Shown here in pieces: positions 42,616 to 51,387 of a stretch of 64,000 nt of DNA. Numbering within the stretch: the stretch's first letter is position 1; each line of letters starts with the position of its first letter. The translations under genes and the position numbers were made by a program. The notes under the pieces are model-generated. The model did not search any database. It worked only from the letters and a program-made list of their open reading frames with translations, and had not been told where the DNA came from. The DNA is from Pseudomonadota bacterium (GTDB lineage: Bacteria; Pseudomonadota; Gammaproteobacteria; Burkholderiales; Burkholderiaceae_C), in the NCBI GenBank assembly GCA_023387335.1, contig JAEWIF010000065.1, forward strand, positions 1 to 64,000. Direction: 5' to 3'.

Positions 42616-43530
42616 ATGGCCGGCAACCTGAATTTGCAGTCGATGAAGATCTTCCTGGCGGTGTTCGAGCAGCGCAGCGTGAGCGCGGCGGCCACCGCGC
42701 TCGGCATGAGCCAGTCGGGCCTGAGCACCGCGCTGGCGCGCCTGCGCAAGGACCTGGGCGATGCGCTCTTCGTGAGCACCGCCTCCGGCATGCAGCCCAC
42801 GACGCGCGCCAAGGAACTGGCCGCGCCGATACGCGAGGCCGTGCAGTGCATGGAGCAGCGCATCCTGAACAAGGCCACGTTCGATCCCGCCACCGACGAG
42901 CGCGAGTTCCGGGTCTCGGCATCGGACACCGCGGAAGCCATGTACATGCCGCGCGCGCTCAACGTGCTGACGCGCCTGGCGCCGCGCGTGCGCCTGCGCG
43001 TGGTGGCGATGCCGCAGCCGCAGCTGCAGCGCGCGCTGTCGGAAGGCCAGGTGGACCTGGCGCTGGGCTACTTCCCCGACCTGATGTCGGCCGAGTTCGT
43101 GCGCCGCCGCATCGGCCAGCACGGCTTCGTGTGCATCTGCAGCGCGAGCAACCGCGAGCTGATCCGCGACTTCAGCCTGAAGAAGTACGCCGAGGCGCGG
43201 CACGTGGTGGTGGAGGCGCCCACCCGCACCCACGGCCTGCTCGAAACCTACGTGGCCAAGCGCGGCATCCATCGCCACGCGGCGCTGACGACGCCGCACT
43301 TCATGAGCCTGCCCGAGATCATCTCCAGCACCGACCTGATCGCCACCGTGCCCGACGCGATCGCCGACGCCTTCGCCGACAACCGCCGCCTGGCGCGCCT
43401 GCCGCTGCCTTTCCGCTCGCCGGTGTTCGACGCGCACCTGCACTGGAGCAAGAGCGTGAACAACGATCCCGCGCACCGGTGGCTGCGCGGGACGATGTTC
43501 GAGGCGTTCGTGGGGAGGGCGGGATCCTGA
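42616..43530 (+). CDS. LysR-family transcriptional regulator
   Basis: A 304-residue LysR protein with LQSMKIFLAVFEQRSVSAAA and MSQSGLSTALARLRKDLGD. The NodD/NahR-like sequence RVSASDTAEAMYMPRALNVL follows at the start of the effector domain, a branch that often responds to aromatic inducers. ATG 42616 (MAGNLNLQSM) gives the family N-terminus; the frame is open to ATG 42550, inside the palindromes. It is divergent from the Rieske operon. Confidence 0.92.
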   Translation: MAGNLNLQSMKIFLAVFEQRSVSAAATALGMSQSGLSTALARLRKDLGDALFVSTASGMQPTTRAKELAAPIREAVQCMEQRILNKATFDPATDEREFRVSASDTAEAMYMPRALNVLTRLAPRVRLRVVAMPQPQLQRALSEGQVDLALGYFPDLMSAEFVRRRIGQHGFVCICSASNRELIRDFSLKKYAEARHVVVEAPTRTHGLLETYVAKRGIHRHAALTTPHFMSLPEIISSTDLIATVPDAIADAFADNRRLARLPLPFRSPVFDAHLHWSKSVNNDPAHRWLRGTMFEAFVGRAGS

Positions 43531-43547
43531 TCTCGAAGGACCGGCGC

Positions 43548-44915
43548 TCAGAAAGGGTACGACTGCGGCTGTGCCTGGATGGTGATGGACCGCAGCTCGG
43601 TGAACTCCTGGATGGCGGCCTTGCCGCCGAACCGGCCATAGCCGCTGGCCTTCACGCCGCCGAACGGCAACTGGGGCTCGCTTTTCACGGTGGGGGCGTT
43701 GACGTGGCAGACCCCGCACTCCAGGCGTCGTGCGACCTGCAACGTGCGGCCGATGTCGCGGCCGAACACGGAGCCGGCGAGGCCGTACTCGGTGTCGTTG
43801 GCGACCTGCACGGCCTCGTCCAGGTCCCTGACCCGCACGATCGCCGCGATGGGCCCGAACGACTCTTCCGCGTAGACCTTCATTCCCGGGCGAACCTGGT
43901 CGATCACGACGGGAGCGATCCGGTTGCCCTCGCGCCGCAGTGGCACCAGCACCCGTGCCCCCTGCGCCTGCGCATCGCGCACCATGGCCTCGACCTGGTC
44001 GGCCGCGGCGCGACTGATGAGGCTGCCGGAAAGCGCGCCGGTGCCGGCGGCGGGCCCCGTCCCGAGTGCGGCGGCCTTCTCCGCGAGCGCGCTCGCGAAG
44101 CGGTCCGCGATCGCGTCCTCCACCACGATGCGTTCGGTGGACATGCAGATCTGGCCCTGGTTCATGAAGGCGCCGAACGCCGCGGCGTCGACCGCCTGCC
44201 GGAGGTCGGCGTCTTCCAGCACCACCAGCGGCGATTTGCCGCCGAGCTCAAGCAGGGCCGGTTTCAGGTACCGCCCGCTCAGCGCTCCGATGATTCGCCC
44301 CACCTGGGTCGATCCGGTGAAGTTGACGCGGCGCACGGCCCGGTGCGCGATCAAGGTCTCCACGACCTGCGCGGCATCGCGGGCGTCGTGCGTGAGGACG
44401 TTCACCACCCCGGGAGGGAAGCCGGCATCCTTCATCAACTCGCCGATCATCCGATGGCTGCCGGGGCAGGCCTCGGAGGCCTTCAGGACCACGGTGTTTC
44501 CGCAGGCCAGGGGCATCACGATGGCACGCAGTCCGAGCAGCAGTGGCGCATTCCAGGGCGCGATGCCCAGCACCACGCCGGCGGGCACACGCACCGTCAT
44601 CGAGAGCGACCCGGGGACGTCGGAGGGGATCGTCTCGCCGCCCACCTGCGTGGTCAGCGCCGCGGCCTCGCGCAGCACGCCGATGCCGCCGCGCACGTTG
44701 AATTGCGCCCAGGCCTCGGACGTGCCGGTTTCCGCGACCATGCAGGAAACGAAGGCGTCCGAGCGCTCGTGCAGCAGTTCGGCCGCCCGGGCCAGCAGTT
44801 CGCGCCGCCGGTTGGGGCCGGTGGCCGACCACGCGCCGAACGCCGTCGCCGCGCCGTCCGCCATGGCGGACGCCTCCTGGGCGCCCGTGAAGCTCAGGGC
44901 CTTGTTCATCGTCAT
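43548..44915 (-). CDS. Aromatic aldehyde dehydrogenase (vanillin/benzaldehyde type)
   Basis: A 455-residue NAD(P)-dependent aldehyde dehydrogenase. The catalytic Glu is in LELGGKSPLVVLEDADL and the nucleophilic Cys in MNQGQICMSTERI; the cofactor region has NFTGSTQVGRIIG. GQICMSTERIVVE and the end QLPFGGVKASGYGRFGG are typical of vanillin, salicylaldehyde or benzaldehyde dehydrogenases. It starts 13 bp after the ThDP enzyme gene. A decarboxylase followed by an aldehyde dehydrogenase is the logic of the mandelate pathway (benzoylformate to benzaldehyde to benzoate). ATG 44915 or 44909 is the start. Confidence 0.92.
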   Translation of the reverse strand: MTMNKALSFTGAQEASAMADGAATAFGAWSATGPNRRRELLARAAELLHERSDAFVSCMVAETGTSEAWAQFNVRGGIGVLREAAALTTQVGGETIPSDVPGSLSMTVRVPAGVVLGIAPWNAPLLLGLRAIVMPLACGNTVVLKASEACPGSHRMIGELMKDAGFPPGVVNVLTHDARDAAQVVETLIAHRAVRRVNFTGSTQVGRIIGALSGRYLKPALLELGGKSPLVVLEDADLRQAVDAAAFGAFMNQGQICMSTERIVVEDAIADRFASALAEKAAALGTGPAAGTGALSGSLISRAAADQVEAMVRDAQAQGARVLVPLRREGNRIAPVVIDQVRPGMKVYAEESFGPIAAIVRVRDLDEAVQVANDTEYGLAGSVFGRDIGRTLQVARRLECGVCHVNAPTVKSEPQLPFGGVKASGYGRFGGKAAIQEFTELRSITIQAQPQSYPF

Positions 44916-44928
44916 CGTCCTCGATGGT

Positions 44929-46671
44929 TCAGAGCGGGGACACCCGCGCGTGGAGCAGGGCGCTGCGGCCTTCGCGCAGGGCGGCCAGGCAGCGCGCGAT
45001 CGCGGGCTCGACGTCCGCCGGCGATGACAGCCGCTCGCCGTGGGCACCGGCGGCTTCGGCGATTCCGGCGAAGTCCATTCCCCGCGGCAGCAGCGAAGCG
45101 AACTCGCCGGTCGCATGCGCTCGGCCTTGCGGGTACATGCGCAGCACCGACTCCTTCACCGCCGACCAGCCGCTGTTGTCCAGCACGACCGTGAAGATCG
45201 GCAAAGCGTACTCGCGGGCCACCGCGTAGACGGAACTCGGATTGCCGAAGTAGAAGGTGCCATCTCCGACGACGTGCACGACGTTGCGCCCGGGCCTGGC
45301 CAGCTTCATCCCCAGCGCCATCCCCGCCGAAAAACCCAGTCCGCCGCCGGGCAGGCCGATCAGCGTCCCCGGCTTGGTGCGCGGGATCTGGTCGAACACC
45401 GCCAGGGTGTTGCGGATCCCTTCGTTGAGCACGATGTCGGCCGGATCGAGTGCCCGGCCCAGCGCGGCGCACAGGTGCTGCGGGTTGATCGCGCCTTCGC
45501 CTCCCGGATCCAGGGCGAGTCGCGCCAGTCGATCGGCGCGCGCGGCGTGCTCGCGCGCCAGCCGTTCGATCCTGCCCGCGGCACGCGCGCGGAAGTCCGG
45601 CGTCGCCAGCGCCTCCACCGCTTCGATCAGCTGCCGGAGCATCTCGACGCTGTCGCCCTCGAGGCGGACGTCCGCGGCGAAGCCCCACATCGGGAGGTCG
45701 CGCTTGAGCGCGTCCAGGTCCATCTGCGCCCACCAGGCCCCGGGATTCACCCGGGTCGTCTTGGGAATCCAGGGAACGTCCACGTCGAGCAGCAGGCCGA
45801 AGTCGGCCTTCTCGGCGAACGGCCCGGGCAGGTAGCCCCCGAAGCAGGGCGAGTCGCGCCGGATGTTCAGGTGCACCGAATTGAATTCGCAGACGCGGAT
45901 GCCGGCCATCGTGGCGAGCTGCTCGATGAGCGCGGGTGCCTCCAGGTTGCGGCCCGCGTAGGCCGTGACCAGCAGGGGGTCCTCCGCGGCGATCAGCCTC
46001 CGGGCCACCTGCCGCACCAGCTCGGGCCGGCCCACTCCCGCCCTGACGGGGGCGTGGCGAGCGGCGGGAAACTCGGCGATCTCCCCAGGGGGACACGTGG
46101 CGGCCAGCATCTCGCGCGGCAGCATCAGGTACACCGGCCCGGGCGGGTCGCTTTGCATCACCGCGTCGGCGCGCGCGATCACCTCCGAAGCCAAGGAGGG
46201 CCACGGGAGCGTGTACTCCCACTTCACGTACGGACGAACGACGCTGGCCTGGTCGAACGGTTCCTGCACGAAGTGCACGTAGGTGTCGCGGCCGCCATCC
46301 ACGCCGTTCGACGTGGTCACGGGGGCCTTGCCGGCCATCAGGAGCACGGGGATCCGCGCGCGGAACAGGTTGTGCAAGGCCATCGCCGAGTTCGCGGTGC
46401 CGGCGTCCACATGCACCAGGACAGCCTGGCCGCGCCCGGTGGCCGCGGCATAGCCGCCGGCCATGTGCATTGCCGTGTTCTCATGGGGGCAGAGGACGAT
46501 GTTGGGGACGCGCCGCCCCTCTTCGCGCCACCGTGCGAGCTCCTCGATCAGCGGGGCATGGTCGGTGCCCAGGTTGCAGAAGATGTTCTCGATGCCCCGA
46601 TCGAGCAGGGCCTGCAGCAGGTGGTGCGACGCGGTGCGGGCCACCTCACCCGCCGGCCCGCTACTTTCCAT
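44929..46671 (-). CDS. Thiamine diphosphate-dependent decarboxylase-type enzyme
   Basis: A 580-residue enzyme of the acetolactate synthase/benzoylformate decarboxylase superfamily. The cofactor-activating Glu is in LCPHENTAMHMAGGYAAATG, and the ThDP/magnesium motif runs from GDGTFYFGNP to VVLDNSGW in the C-terminal domain. The middle domain is full length. Followed by an aldehyde dehydrogenase, a 2-oxoacid decarboxylase role (aryl glyoxylate to aldehyde) is more likely than acetolactate synthesis. ATG 46671 overlaps the end of the Bug gene by 11 bp. Substrate unproven. Confidence 0.87.
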   Translation of the reverse strand: MESSGPAGEVARTASHHLLQALLDRGIENIFCNLGTDHAPLIEELARWREEGRRVPNIVLCPHENTAMHMAGGYAAATGRGQAVLVHVDAGTANSAMALHNLFRARIPVLLMAGKAPVTTSNGVDGGRDTYVHFVQEPFDQASVVRPYVKWEYTLPWPSLASEVIARADAVMQSDPPGPVYLMLPREMLAATCPPGEIAEFPAARHAPVRAGVGRPELVRQVARRLIAAEDPLLVTAYAGRNLEAPALIEQLATMAGIRVCEFNSVHLNIRRDSPCFGGYLPGPFAEKADFGLLLDVDVPWIPKTTRVNPGAWWAQMDLDALKRDLPMWGFAADVRLEGDSVEMLRQLIEAVEALATPDFRARAAGRIERLAREHAARADRLARLALDPGGEGAINPQHLCAALGRALDPADIVLNEGIRNTLAVFDQIPRTKPGTLIGLPGGGLGFSAGMALGMKLARPGRNVVHVVGDGTFYFGNPSSVYAVAREYALPIFTVVLDNSGWSAVKESVLRMYPQGRAHATGEFASLLPRGMDFAGIAEAAGAHGERLSSPADVEPAIARCLAALREGRSALLHARVSPL

Positions 46672-47635
46672 TGCCGACACCCGCCGCTCGCACAGCCGGA
46701 GCGAATGCCTTCTGCTCCGAGACGATGCGTTGCCGCACGACTTCCGGTCCGCCTGCGTCGGTCTCGTGGCCGAGCTTGGCGAAGGCCTCGATGGTGGCCG
46801 GCATCGCCATGAAGCGTGCCACTTCGGCACTGACGCGCGAGACCACTTCCTTCGGGGTGGCCGCCGGTGCATAGAGCGCCAGCCACACCTCGACCTCGCT
46901 GCCCGGATAGCCTGCCTCGGCCAGCGTGGGCACGTCGGGCATGAAGCGCGACCGCTCGGCGGACGCGACGGCCAGGGCGCGCAGCTTGTTCGCCTGGAGC
47001 TGCCCCTTGACCGGCGCCACGTCCACCAGGACCATGGTGACGCGCCCCGTGACCAGGTCGCTCACCGCAGGCGCGAAGCCGTTGTAGGCCACGTGGACCA
47101 TCCTGGCGCCCGCGGCGCGCAGCAGCAACTCGGTTCCCACGTGCGCCGTGGCGCCGATGCCGTTGCTGGCATACGCGAGGCTGCCCTGCTTGGCCTTCGC
47201 GTCATCCATCAGGTCCTTGACGCTCCGGTACGGCTGCTCCGCCGAGGTCACCAGGAAGAACGGGATCCTGGACACCATCGCGACGGGCACGAAGTCCTTG
47301 AGCGGCTCGTAGGGCAGCTTGCCCTGGTGAGTCAAGGGCAGGAGCGTCATGGTCGACCCCCCCGTGAGCAGCAGCGTGTAGCCATCCGCATTCGAGTGCG
47401 CCACCATGTCGGTGCCGATGATCGTGCCGCCGCCCGGCTTCGCATCCACGATGAAGTTCTGGCCCAGCGCCGTCGTCAGGTGCTGCGCCACCAGTCGTGC
47501 CGCGGCATCCACGCCCCCGCCGGCGGCATAGGGCACGACGATGCGCACGGGCCTGTTCGGATACTCCTGCGCCTGGGCGGACAGCACGGTCACGGCCATC
47601 GCGATGCCTGCGATGGCGAGGCGAAGCAACTTCAT
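46661..47635 (-). CDS. Bug/TctC-family substrate-binding protein (second in this operon)
   Basis: A 324-residue periplasmic binding protein: signal MAVTVLSAQAQ (residues about 13-23), EYPNRPVRIVVPYAAGGGVD, FIVDAKPGGGTIIGTDMVAH, MVHVAYNGFAPAVSDLVTG and DVPTLAEAGYPGSEVEVWL. It overlaps the monooxygenase gene by four bases upstream and the ThDP gene downstream. With the protein at 49304, two different Bug receptors are encoded in one operon, separated by the monooxygenase. Confidence 0.92.
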   Translation of the reverse strand: MKLLRLAIAGIAMAVTVLSAQAQEYPNRPVRIVVPYAAGGGVDAAARLVAQHLTTALGQNFIVDAKPGGGTIIGTDMVAHSNADGYTLLLTGGSTMTLLPLTHQGKLPYEPLKDFVPVAMVSRIPFFLVTSAEQPYRSVKDLMDDAKAKQGSLAYASNGIGATAHVGTELLLRAAGARMVHVAYNGFAPAVSDLVTGRVTMVLVDVAPVKGQLQANKLRALAVASAERSRFMPDVPTLAEAGYPGSEVEVWLALYAPAATPKEVVSRVSAEVARFMAMPATIEAFAKLGHETDAGGPEVVRQRIVSEQKAFAPAVRAAGVGNGK

Positions 47636-49299
47636 GGGGCGTCTCCTGTGGTTGTGGAAAAAGTGCCGCAGAGCATCCCTGCCAGCGCCGCGGCATCGGC
47701 CGGAACCGCATCGCCGCGCCAGGCGACATGCTGGTCGTCGCGCACGAGCACGAGCCCGTGCCGATACGGCGCTGGCGCGCTTCCCTCCGGAACTTCGACC
47801 AGCGTGAGCGGCATGCCGCGACGCGCGGCAGCTTCCTGGAGCGCCGAGACGTCCAGGCGCCGGTCGAACTGCAGGAGCGTGTATCCCTGACCCAGCGCGT
47901 CGTAGAGCGAGCGACCGTCTTCCAGCCAGAAGTGCGGCGCCCGGCAACCCGGGACCGTGGATTCGGTGAAGTCGCCCATGCTGTAGGCGGGCGGGTCCTC
48001 GCCGTCGGCCACGATGATCGGCGAGCGGTCGTAGAAGTAGCCGAAGTTCAGCCCGCCGCAGCAGAACTGCTGCACGTTCAGTTCGTAGGCCTCGCGCGCG
48101 ATGCGGTCGCGCGCGGCCTGGCCCTGGGCGTCGGCGTTCTCGATGTCGGGGGGCACGGCGCTGCGCGCCTTGATCATCTTGGCCGCATGGTCCATCGCGA
48201 AGCGCGACACCTGCTCGGTGATCGGCTGCCGCTCCGCCTCGTAGGCGTCGAGCATCCCCTCTTCGCCCCAGCCCTGCAGCCGCGCGCCCAGCAGCCATGA
48301 AAGGTTGAGCGCGTCGGCGATGCCGGCGTTCATGCCGTAGCCGGCGTAGGGCACCCACAGGTGCGCGGCATCCCCGGCGATGAACACGCGGCGGTCGCGG
48401 AAGCGGTCGGCCACCAGCCGCCGCCCGACCCAGTCCTCCTTGCTGATCACCTCGTACGCGAAGTCCGGGCCCACCCCCAGGATGTTCCGGATCGAGGCGT
48501 CGCGGTCGACCGAATCGAACTCGGGCTCGTCCGGGTTCAGGTGGTTGTGCACGAGCCACTTCGAGCGGCCGTCGATGGCGAACACCGTGCCGCAGCGCCG
48601 CGGGTTGATCGAGTAGTAGCCCCACGCGGGCTGGCCCGGCAGCATGCCGAGCAAGGCCGGCGCTTCGATGAAGGTCGACTGCACGCGCTGGATCACCGGC
48701 GTGCCCTCCAGCCGGGCGCCCATCTGCTTGCGCACGCCGGAACTTCCGCCGTCGCAGCCGACCAGGTGTTTCGCCCGGATCACCCGATCCTGACGCGTGT
48801 CCAGGTCGCGGACGACGGCCCGCACGCCCTGCGCGTCCTGCGTGAACCCCAGCACCTCGTGCCGGTTCAGCAGCGTCACGCCCGGCAGCGCGGCGGTGTG
48901 TTCCAGCAGGATGGGTTCGAGATAGATCTGGTTGATGCGGTGCGGCGGCTCCGGCGTCGGCCACGAGGTGTCCGGGCCTTCGCGCGAAGTGAGGCGCTGA
49001 GCGCGCCCGGGGATGGGGATGCGCGTGAGCTCGATCCCGCACATGCTGGTGCGGAAGGCGACATCGTGGGGATGGTCCTCGGGCAAACCGGCGGCGCGCA
49101 GCTTGTCCGCGACGCCCAGGCGCCGGAAGCGTTCCATGCTCCGCGCCGACACGTGGTTGCACTTGACGCTGGGCGGCTCGCGATACCGCCGGATCTCGGC
49201 GATCGTGACCCGAGCGCCGCGCGAGGCCAGGTCCATCGCGAGGGTGAGGCCGACGGGGCCCGCCCCGACGACGAGCACGTCCGTATCGGATTCCTGCAT
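47632..49299 (-). CDS. FAD-dependent aromatic monooxygenase (phenol hydroxylase/MhpA type)
   Basis: A 555-residue class A flavoprotein hydroxylase. The FAD-binding GxGxxG is at residues 12-17 (VVGAGPVGLTLAMDLA), a DG motif lies in GCDGGSSGVRKQM, and the GD motif in VFIAGDAAHLWVPYAGYGMN. The C-terminal thioredoxin-like region is present, as in PheA/MhpA/TfdB. It would hydroxylate a phenolic or aryl-acid ring using NAD(P)H and oxygen. It starts 4 bp after the Bug gene at 49304 and overlaps the next Bug gene. TfdB-like, resorcinol or 3-hydroxyphenylpropionate specificity cannot be separated by eye. Confidence 0.9.
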   Translation of the reverse strand: MQESDTDVLVVGAGPVGLTLAMDLASRGARVTIAEIRRYREPPSVKCNHVSARSMERFRRLGVADKLRAAGLPEDHPHDVAFRTSMCGIELTRIPIPGRAQRLTSREGPDTSWPTPEPPHRINQIYLEPILLEHTAALPGVTLLNRHEVLGFTQDAQGVRAVVRDLDTRQDRVIRAKHLVGCDGGSSGVRKQMGARLEGTPVIQRVQSTFIEAPALLGMLPGQPAWGYYSINPRRCGTVFAIDGRSKWLVHNHLNPDEPEFDSVDRDASIRNILGVGPDFAYEVISKEDWVGRRLVADRFRDRRVFIAGDAAHLWVPYAGYGMNAGIADALNLSWLLGARLQGWGEEGMLDAYEAERQPITEQVSRFAMDHAAKMIKARSAVPPDIENADAQGQAARDRIAREAYELNVQQFCCGGLNFGYFYDRSPIIVADGEDPPAYSMGDFTESTVPGCRAPHFWLEDGRSLYDALGQGYTLLQFDRRLDVSALQEAAARRGMPLTLVEVPEGSAPAPYRHGLVLVRDDQHVAWRGDAVPADAAALAGMLCGTFSTTTGDAP

Positions 49300-49303
49300 G
49301 GCC

Positions 49304-50296
49304 TTACTGGTCGATCCGGATGTTGGCCTGGCGGATCACCTTGGCCCACTTCTGCGTCTCGCTGCGGATGTAGCCGTCGAACGCCTGCGGCCGGCTGGGG
49401 GCCGGCTCCACGCCCAGGTTGCGCATGCTGGCCTGGGTCTGCGGGTCGTTGAGCGCCGCGGTGATCTCCGCATTCAGACGCTCGACGACCGGGCCGGGTG
49501 TGGCGGCGGGCGCGACCACGCCGAACCAGCCCGTGGAGTCGTAGCCCGCCAGTCCAGCCTCCGACACGGTGGGCACGTCGGGCAACTGCGGCAGGCGCTG
49601 GGCCGAGGTCACCGCGTACGCGACCAGCTTGCCGGCCTTGATGTGCTGCAGGGCCGAGGGCAGGTCCACGACGGCCAGCGGGACGTTGCCGGCCAGCACG
49701 TCGAGCGCCGCGGGGCCCGAGCCCTTGTACGCCACCTCGACCAGCTTGATGTCGGCCATCTGGCTGAACAGCGCCGCCGACAGGTGCATGGCGGTCCCGT
49801 TGCCGCCGTGCGCGATCGACAGCTTGTCCGGCTGCGCCTTGGCGAGGGCGATCAGGTCCTTCTGCGTCTTCGCGGCGACCGACGGATGGCCGATGAGAAC
49901 GAAGGGGATCGCGGCCAGCATGCTCACCGGCTTGAAATCCTTCAGCGGATCGAACGGCATGCTGGCGTACAGGCTGCTGTTGGCCGACAGCGCACCGGCC
50001 GCGCCCACGCCGAGCGTGTAGCCGTCCGCCGGCGCCTTGGCCACGATCCCGAGCCCGATGTTGCCCCCCGCGCCCGGGCGGTTGTCCACCACCACCTGCT
50101 GGCCGAGCTTTTCGTTGAGCCGCGGCACGATCATGCGCACGACCGCGTCGGCGCTGCCGCCCGGCGGGAAGGTCACGACCATGCGGATGGGTTGCCTGGG
50201 GAAGTCGGCGGCGGCCGGGGCCTGGGCCTGGGCGAGGCCGTTGGCCAGGAAGCCGGCGATGGCGGTCGCGGCCAGGACGCGGGTCAGCGGTCTCAT
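49304..50296 (-). CDS. Bug/TctC-family substrate-binding protein (first in operon)
   Basis: A 330-residue periplasmic binding protein. The signal peptide ends around GLAQAQ; the mature part has DFPRQPIRMVVTFPPGGSAD, VVVDNRPGAGGNIGLGIVAKA, VEVAYKGSGPAALDVLAGN and DVPTVSEAGLAGYDSTGWFG. AAGGAGA precedes ATG 50296; an upstream frame to 50416 crosses the LysR start and is unlikely. It is first in a five-gene operon and divergent from LysR 50388 over a promoter with three ATTGAA half-sites. Confidence 0.92.
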   Translation of the reverse strand: MRPLTRVLAATAIAGFLANGLAQAQAPAAADFPRQPIRMVVTFPPGGSADAVVRMIVPRLNEKLGQQVVVDNRPGAGGNIGLGIVAKAPADGYTLGVGAAGALSANSSLYASMPFDPLKDFKPVSMLAAIPFVLIGHPSVAAKTQKDLIALAKAQPDKLSIAHGGNGTAMHLSAALFSQMADIKLVEVAYKGSGPAALDVLAGNVPLAVVDLPSALQHIKAGKLVAYAVTSAQRLPQLPDVPTVSEAGLAGYDSTGWFGVVAPAATPGPVVERLNAEITAALNDPQTQASMRNLGVEPAPSRPQAFDGYIRSETQKWAKVIRQANIRIDQ

Positions 50297-50324
50297 GCGC
50301 TTGTCTCCTTGTGCTTGTGCCGCC

Positions 50325-50358
50325 ATTGAACCGCGCGCGGATTCAATCGTAAATTGAA
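50325..50358. promoter_or_regulatory. Three ATTGAA half-sites at a Bug-operon/LysR promoter
   Basis: ATTGAA (50325-50330) and TTCAAT (50342-50347) form an inverted repeat with an 11-bp spacer whose centre, CCGCGCGCGG, is itself palindromic. TTCAAT and a further ATTGAA (50353-50358) form a second inverted repeat with a 5-bp spacer. The array lies between start codons 50296 and 50388 and fits a LysR recognition plus activation site. Confidence 0.5.
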
Positions 50359-50387
50359 GAATTCCGATGAACCTATGATGCGGCATC

Positions 50388-51290
50388 ATGAATGCGCCGG
50401 CCTCCGCCTCGCCCAACCTGCGTCAGCTGCGTGCGTTCCGCGCCGTCTACCAGCTGCGCAAGATCAGCGCCGCCGCCGAGCAGCTCTCCCTTACCCAGTC
50501 GGCGGTGAGCGTGCTGATCCGGCAGCTGGAAGAGGGGCTGGGCGCGCGCCTGTTCGACCGCACCACCCGGTCGCTGCGGCCCACGCCGGCGGCGCAGGAA
50601 GCCATCGTCGTGGCCGAGCGCATCCTGCGCGACGTCGAGTCGCTGGGCGCCGGTCTGCGCGACCTGTCGGCGCTGCGGCGCGGAAGCCTCTCGCTGGCCG
50701 TCACGCCCATGCTGGGCGAGATCCTGCTGCCCGACGCGGTCCGGCAGTTCCGCGAGAGCCATCCCGGGATCCGCCTCACGGTCGACGACTGTTCACCGGA
50801 CCAGTTCGTCTCGCGCGTGGTCGGGGAGCACGTGGACCTGGGGATCGGCACGCCCGAGCGGGCCGCGGCGGACGTGGACACCGTGAAGCTGTTGAGCGAC
50901 CAGCTGGCGCTCGTGTGCCGCGAGGACCATCCGCTGGCGCGCAGGAGGTCGGTGCGCTGGTCGGACCTGCGGCGGCATCCGGTGATCACCGTGCGTCCGG
51001 GCTACGGCATCCGGCCCCTCATCGACGGCGCGGCCGCCAACGCGGGCGTGATGCTGGAGGTGGTCAACGAGGTCACCTTCCTGTCGACCGCGTTGTGGAT
51101 GGTGCAGTCCGGCGTCGGCGCGGCGGTCATGCCCTCCGCCTACGTCCGCGCGCCGGCCGGTCGCGGGCTCGTGCTGCGCAAGCTCACGCAGCCTGCCGTC
51201 TCGCGCGACATCTTCATCGTGACCAAGCGCGGACGGTCGCTGTCTCCCGCCGCGCAGGCCTTCGTGGCGGCGCTGCGCCGGCCGGCGTAG
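50388..51290 (+). CDS. LysR-family transcriptional regulator
   Basis: A 300-residue LysR protein: LRQLRAFRAVYQLRKISAAA, LTQSAVSVLIRQLEEGLG and LFDRTTRSLRPTPAAQEAI. The effector domain (VTPMLGEILLPDAVRQFRES) is full length. It is divergent from the five-gene operon beginning at 50296 and very probably regulates it. The inducer is unknown. Confidence 0.93.
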   Translation: MNAPASASPNLRQLRAFRAVYQLRKISAAAEQLSLTQSAVSVLIRQLEEGLGARLFDRTTRSLRPTPAAQEAIVVAERILRDVESLGAGLRDLSALRRGSLSLAVTPMLGEILLPDAVRQFRESHPGIRLTVDDCSPDQFVSRVVGEHVDLGIGTPERAAADVDTVKLLSDQLALVCREDHPLARRRSVRWSDLRRHPVITVRPGYGIRPLIDGAAANAGVMLEVVNEVTFLSTALWMVQSGVGAAVMPSAYVRAPAGRGLVLRKLTQPAVSRDIFIVTKRGRSLSPAAQAFVAALRRPA

Positions 51291-51291
51291 A

Positions 51292-51378
51292 CCGGCTGCA
51301 GCCCGCGGATTCGTGCTGACCCTGGCCGAGCAGCGCATGCTGGCGGAGCTGCTGCACAAGCTGGCCGGGGCGCGCTGA
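51292..51378 (+). pseudogene. Possible MarR-family C-terminal remnant
   Basis: Right after the LysR stop an open stretch encodes GFVLTLAEQRMLAELLHKLA-GAR and stops at TGA 51376-51378. The LT..E...L..LL.KL pattern is the typical final helix of MarR proteins. No upstream part remains. The match is only about 25 residues long, so the call is weak. Confidence 0.35.
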
Positions 51379-51387
51379 GCGCGCGCG

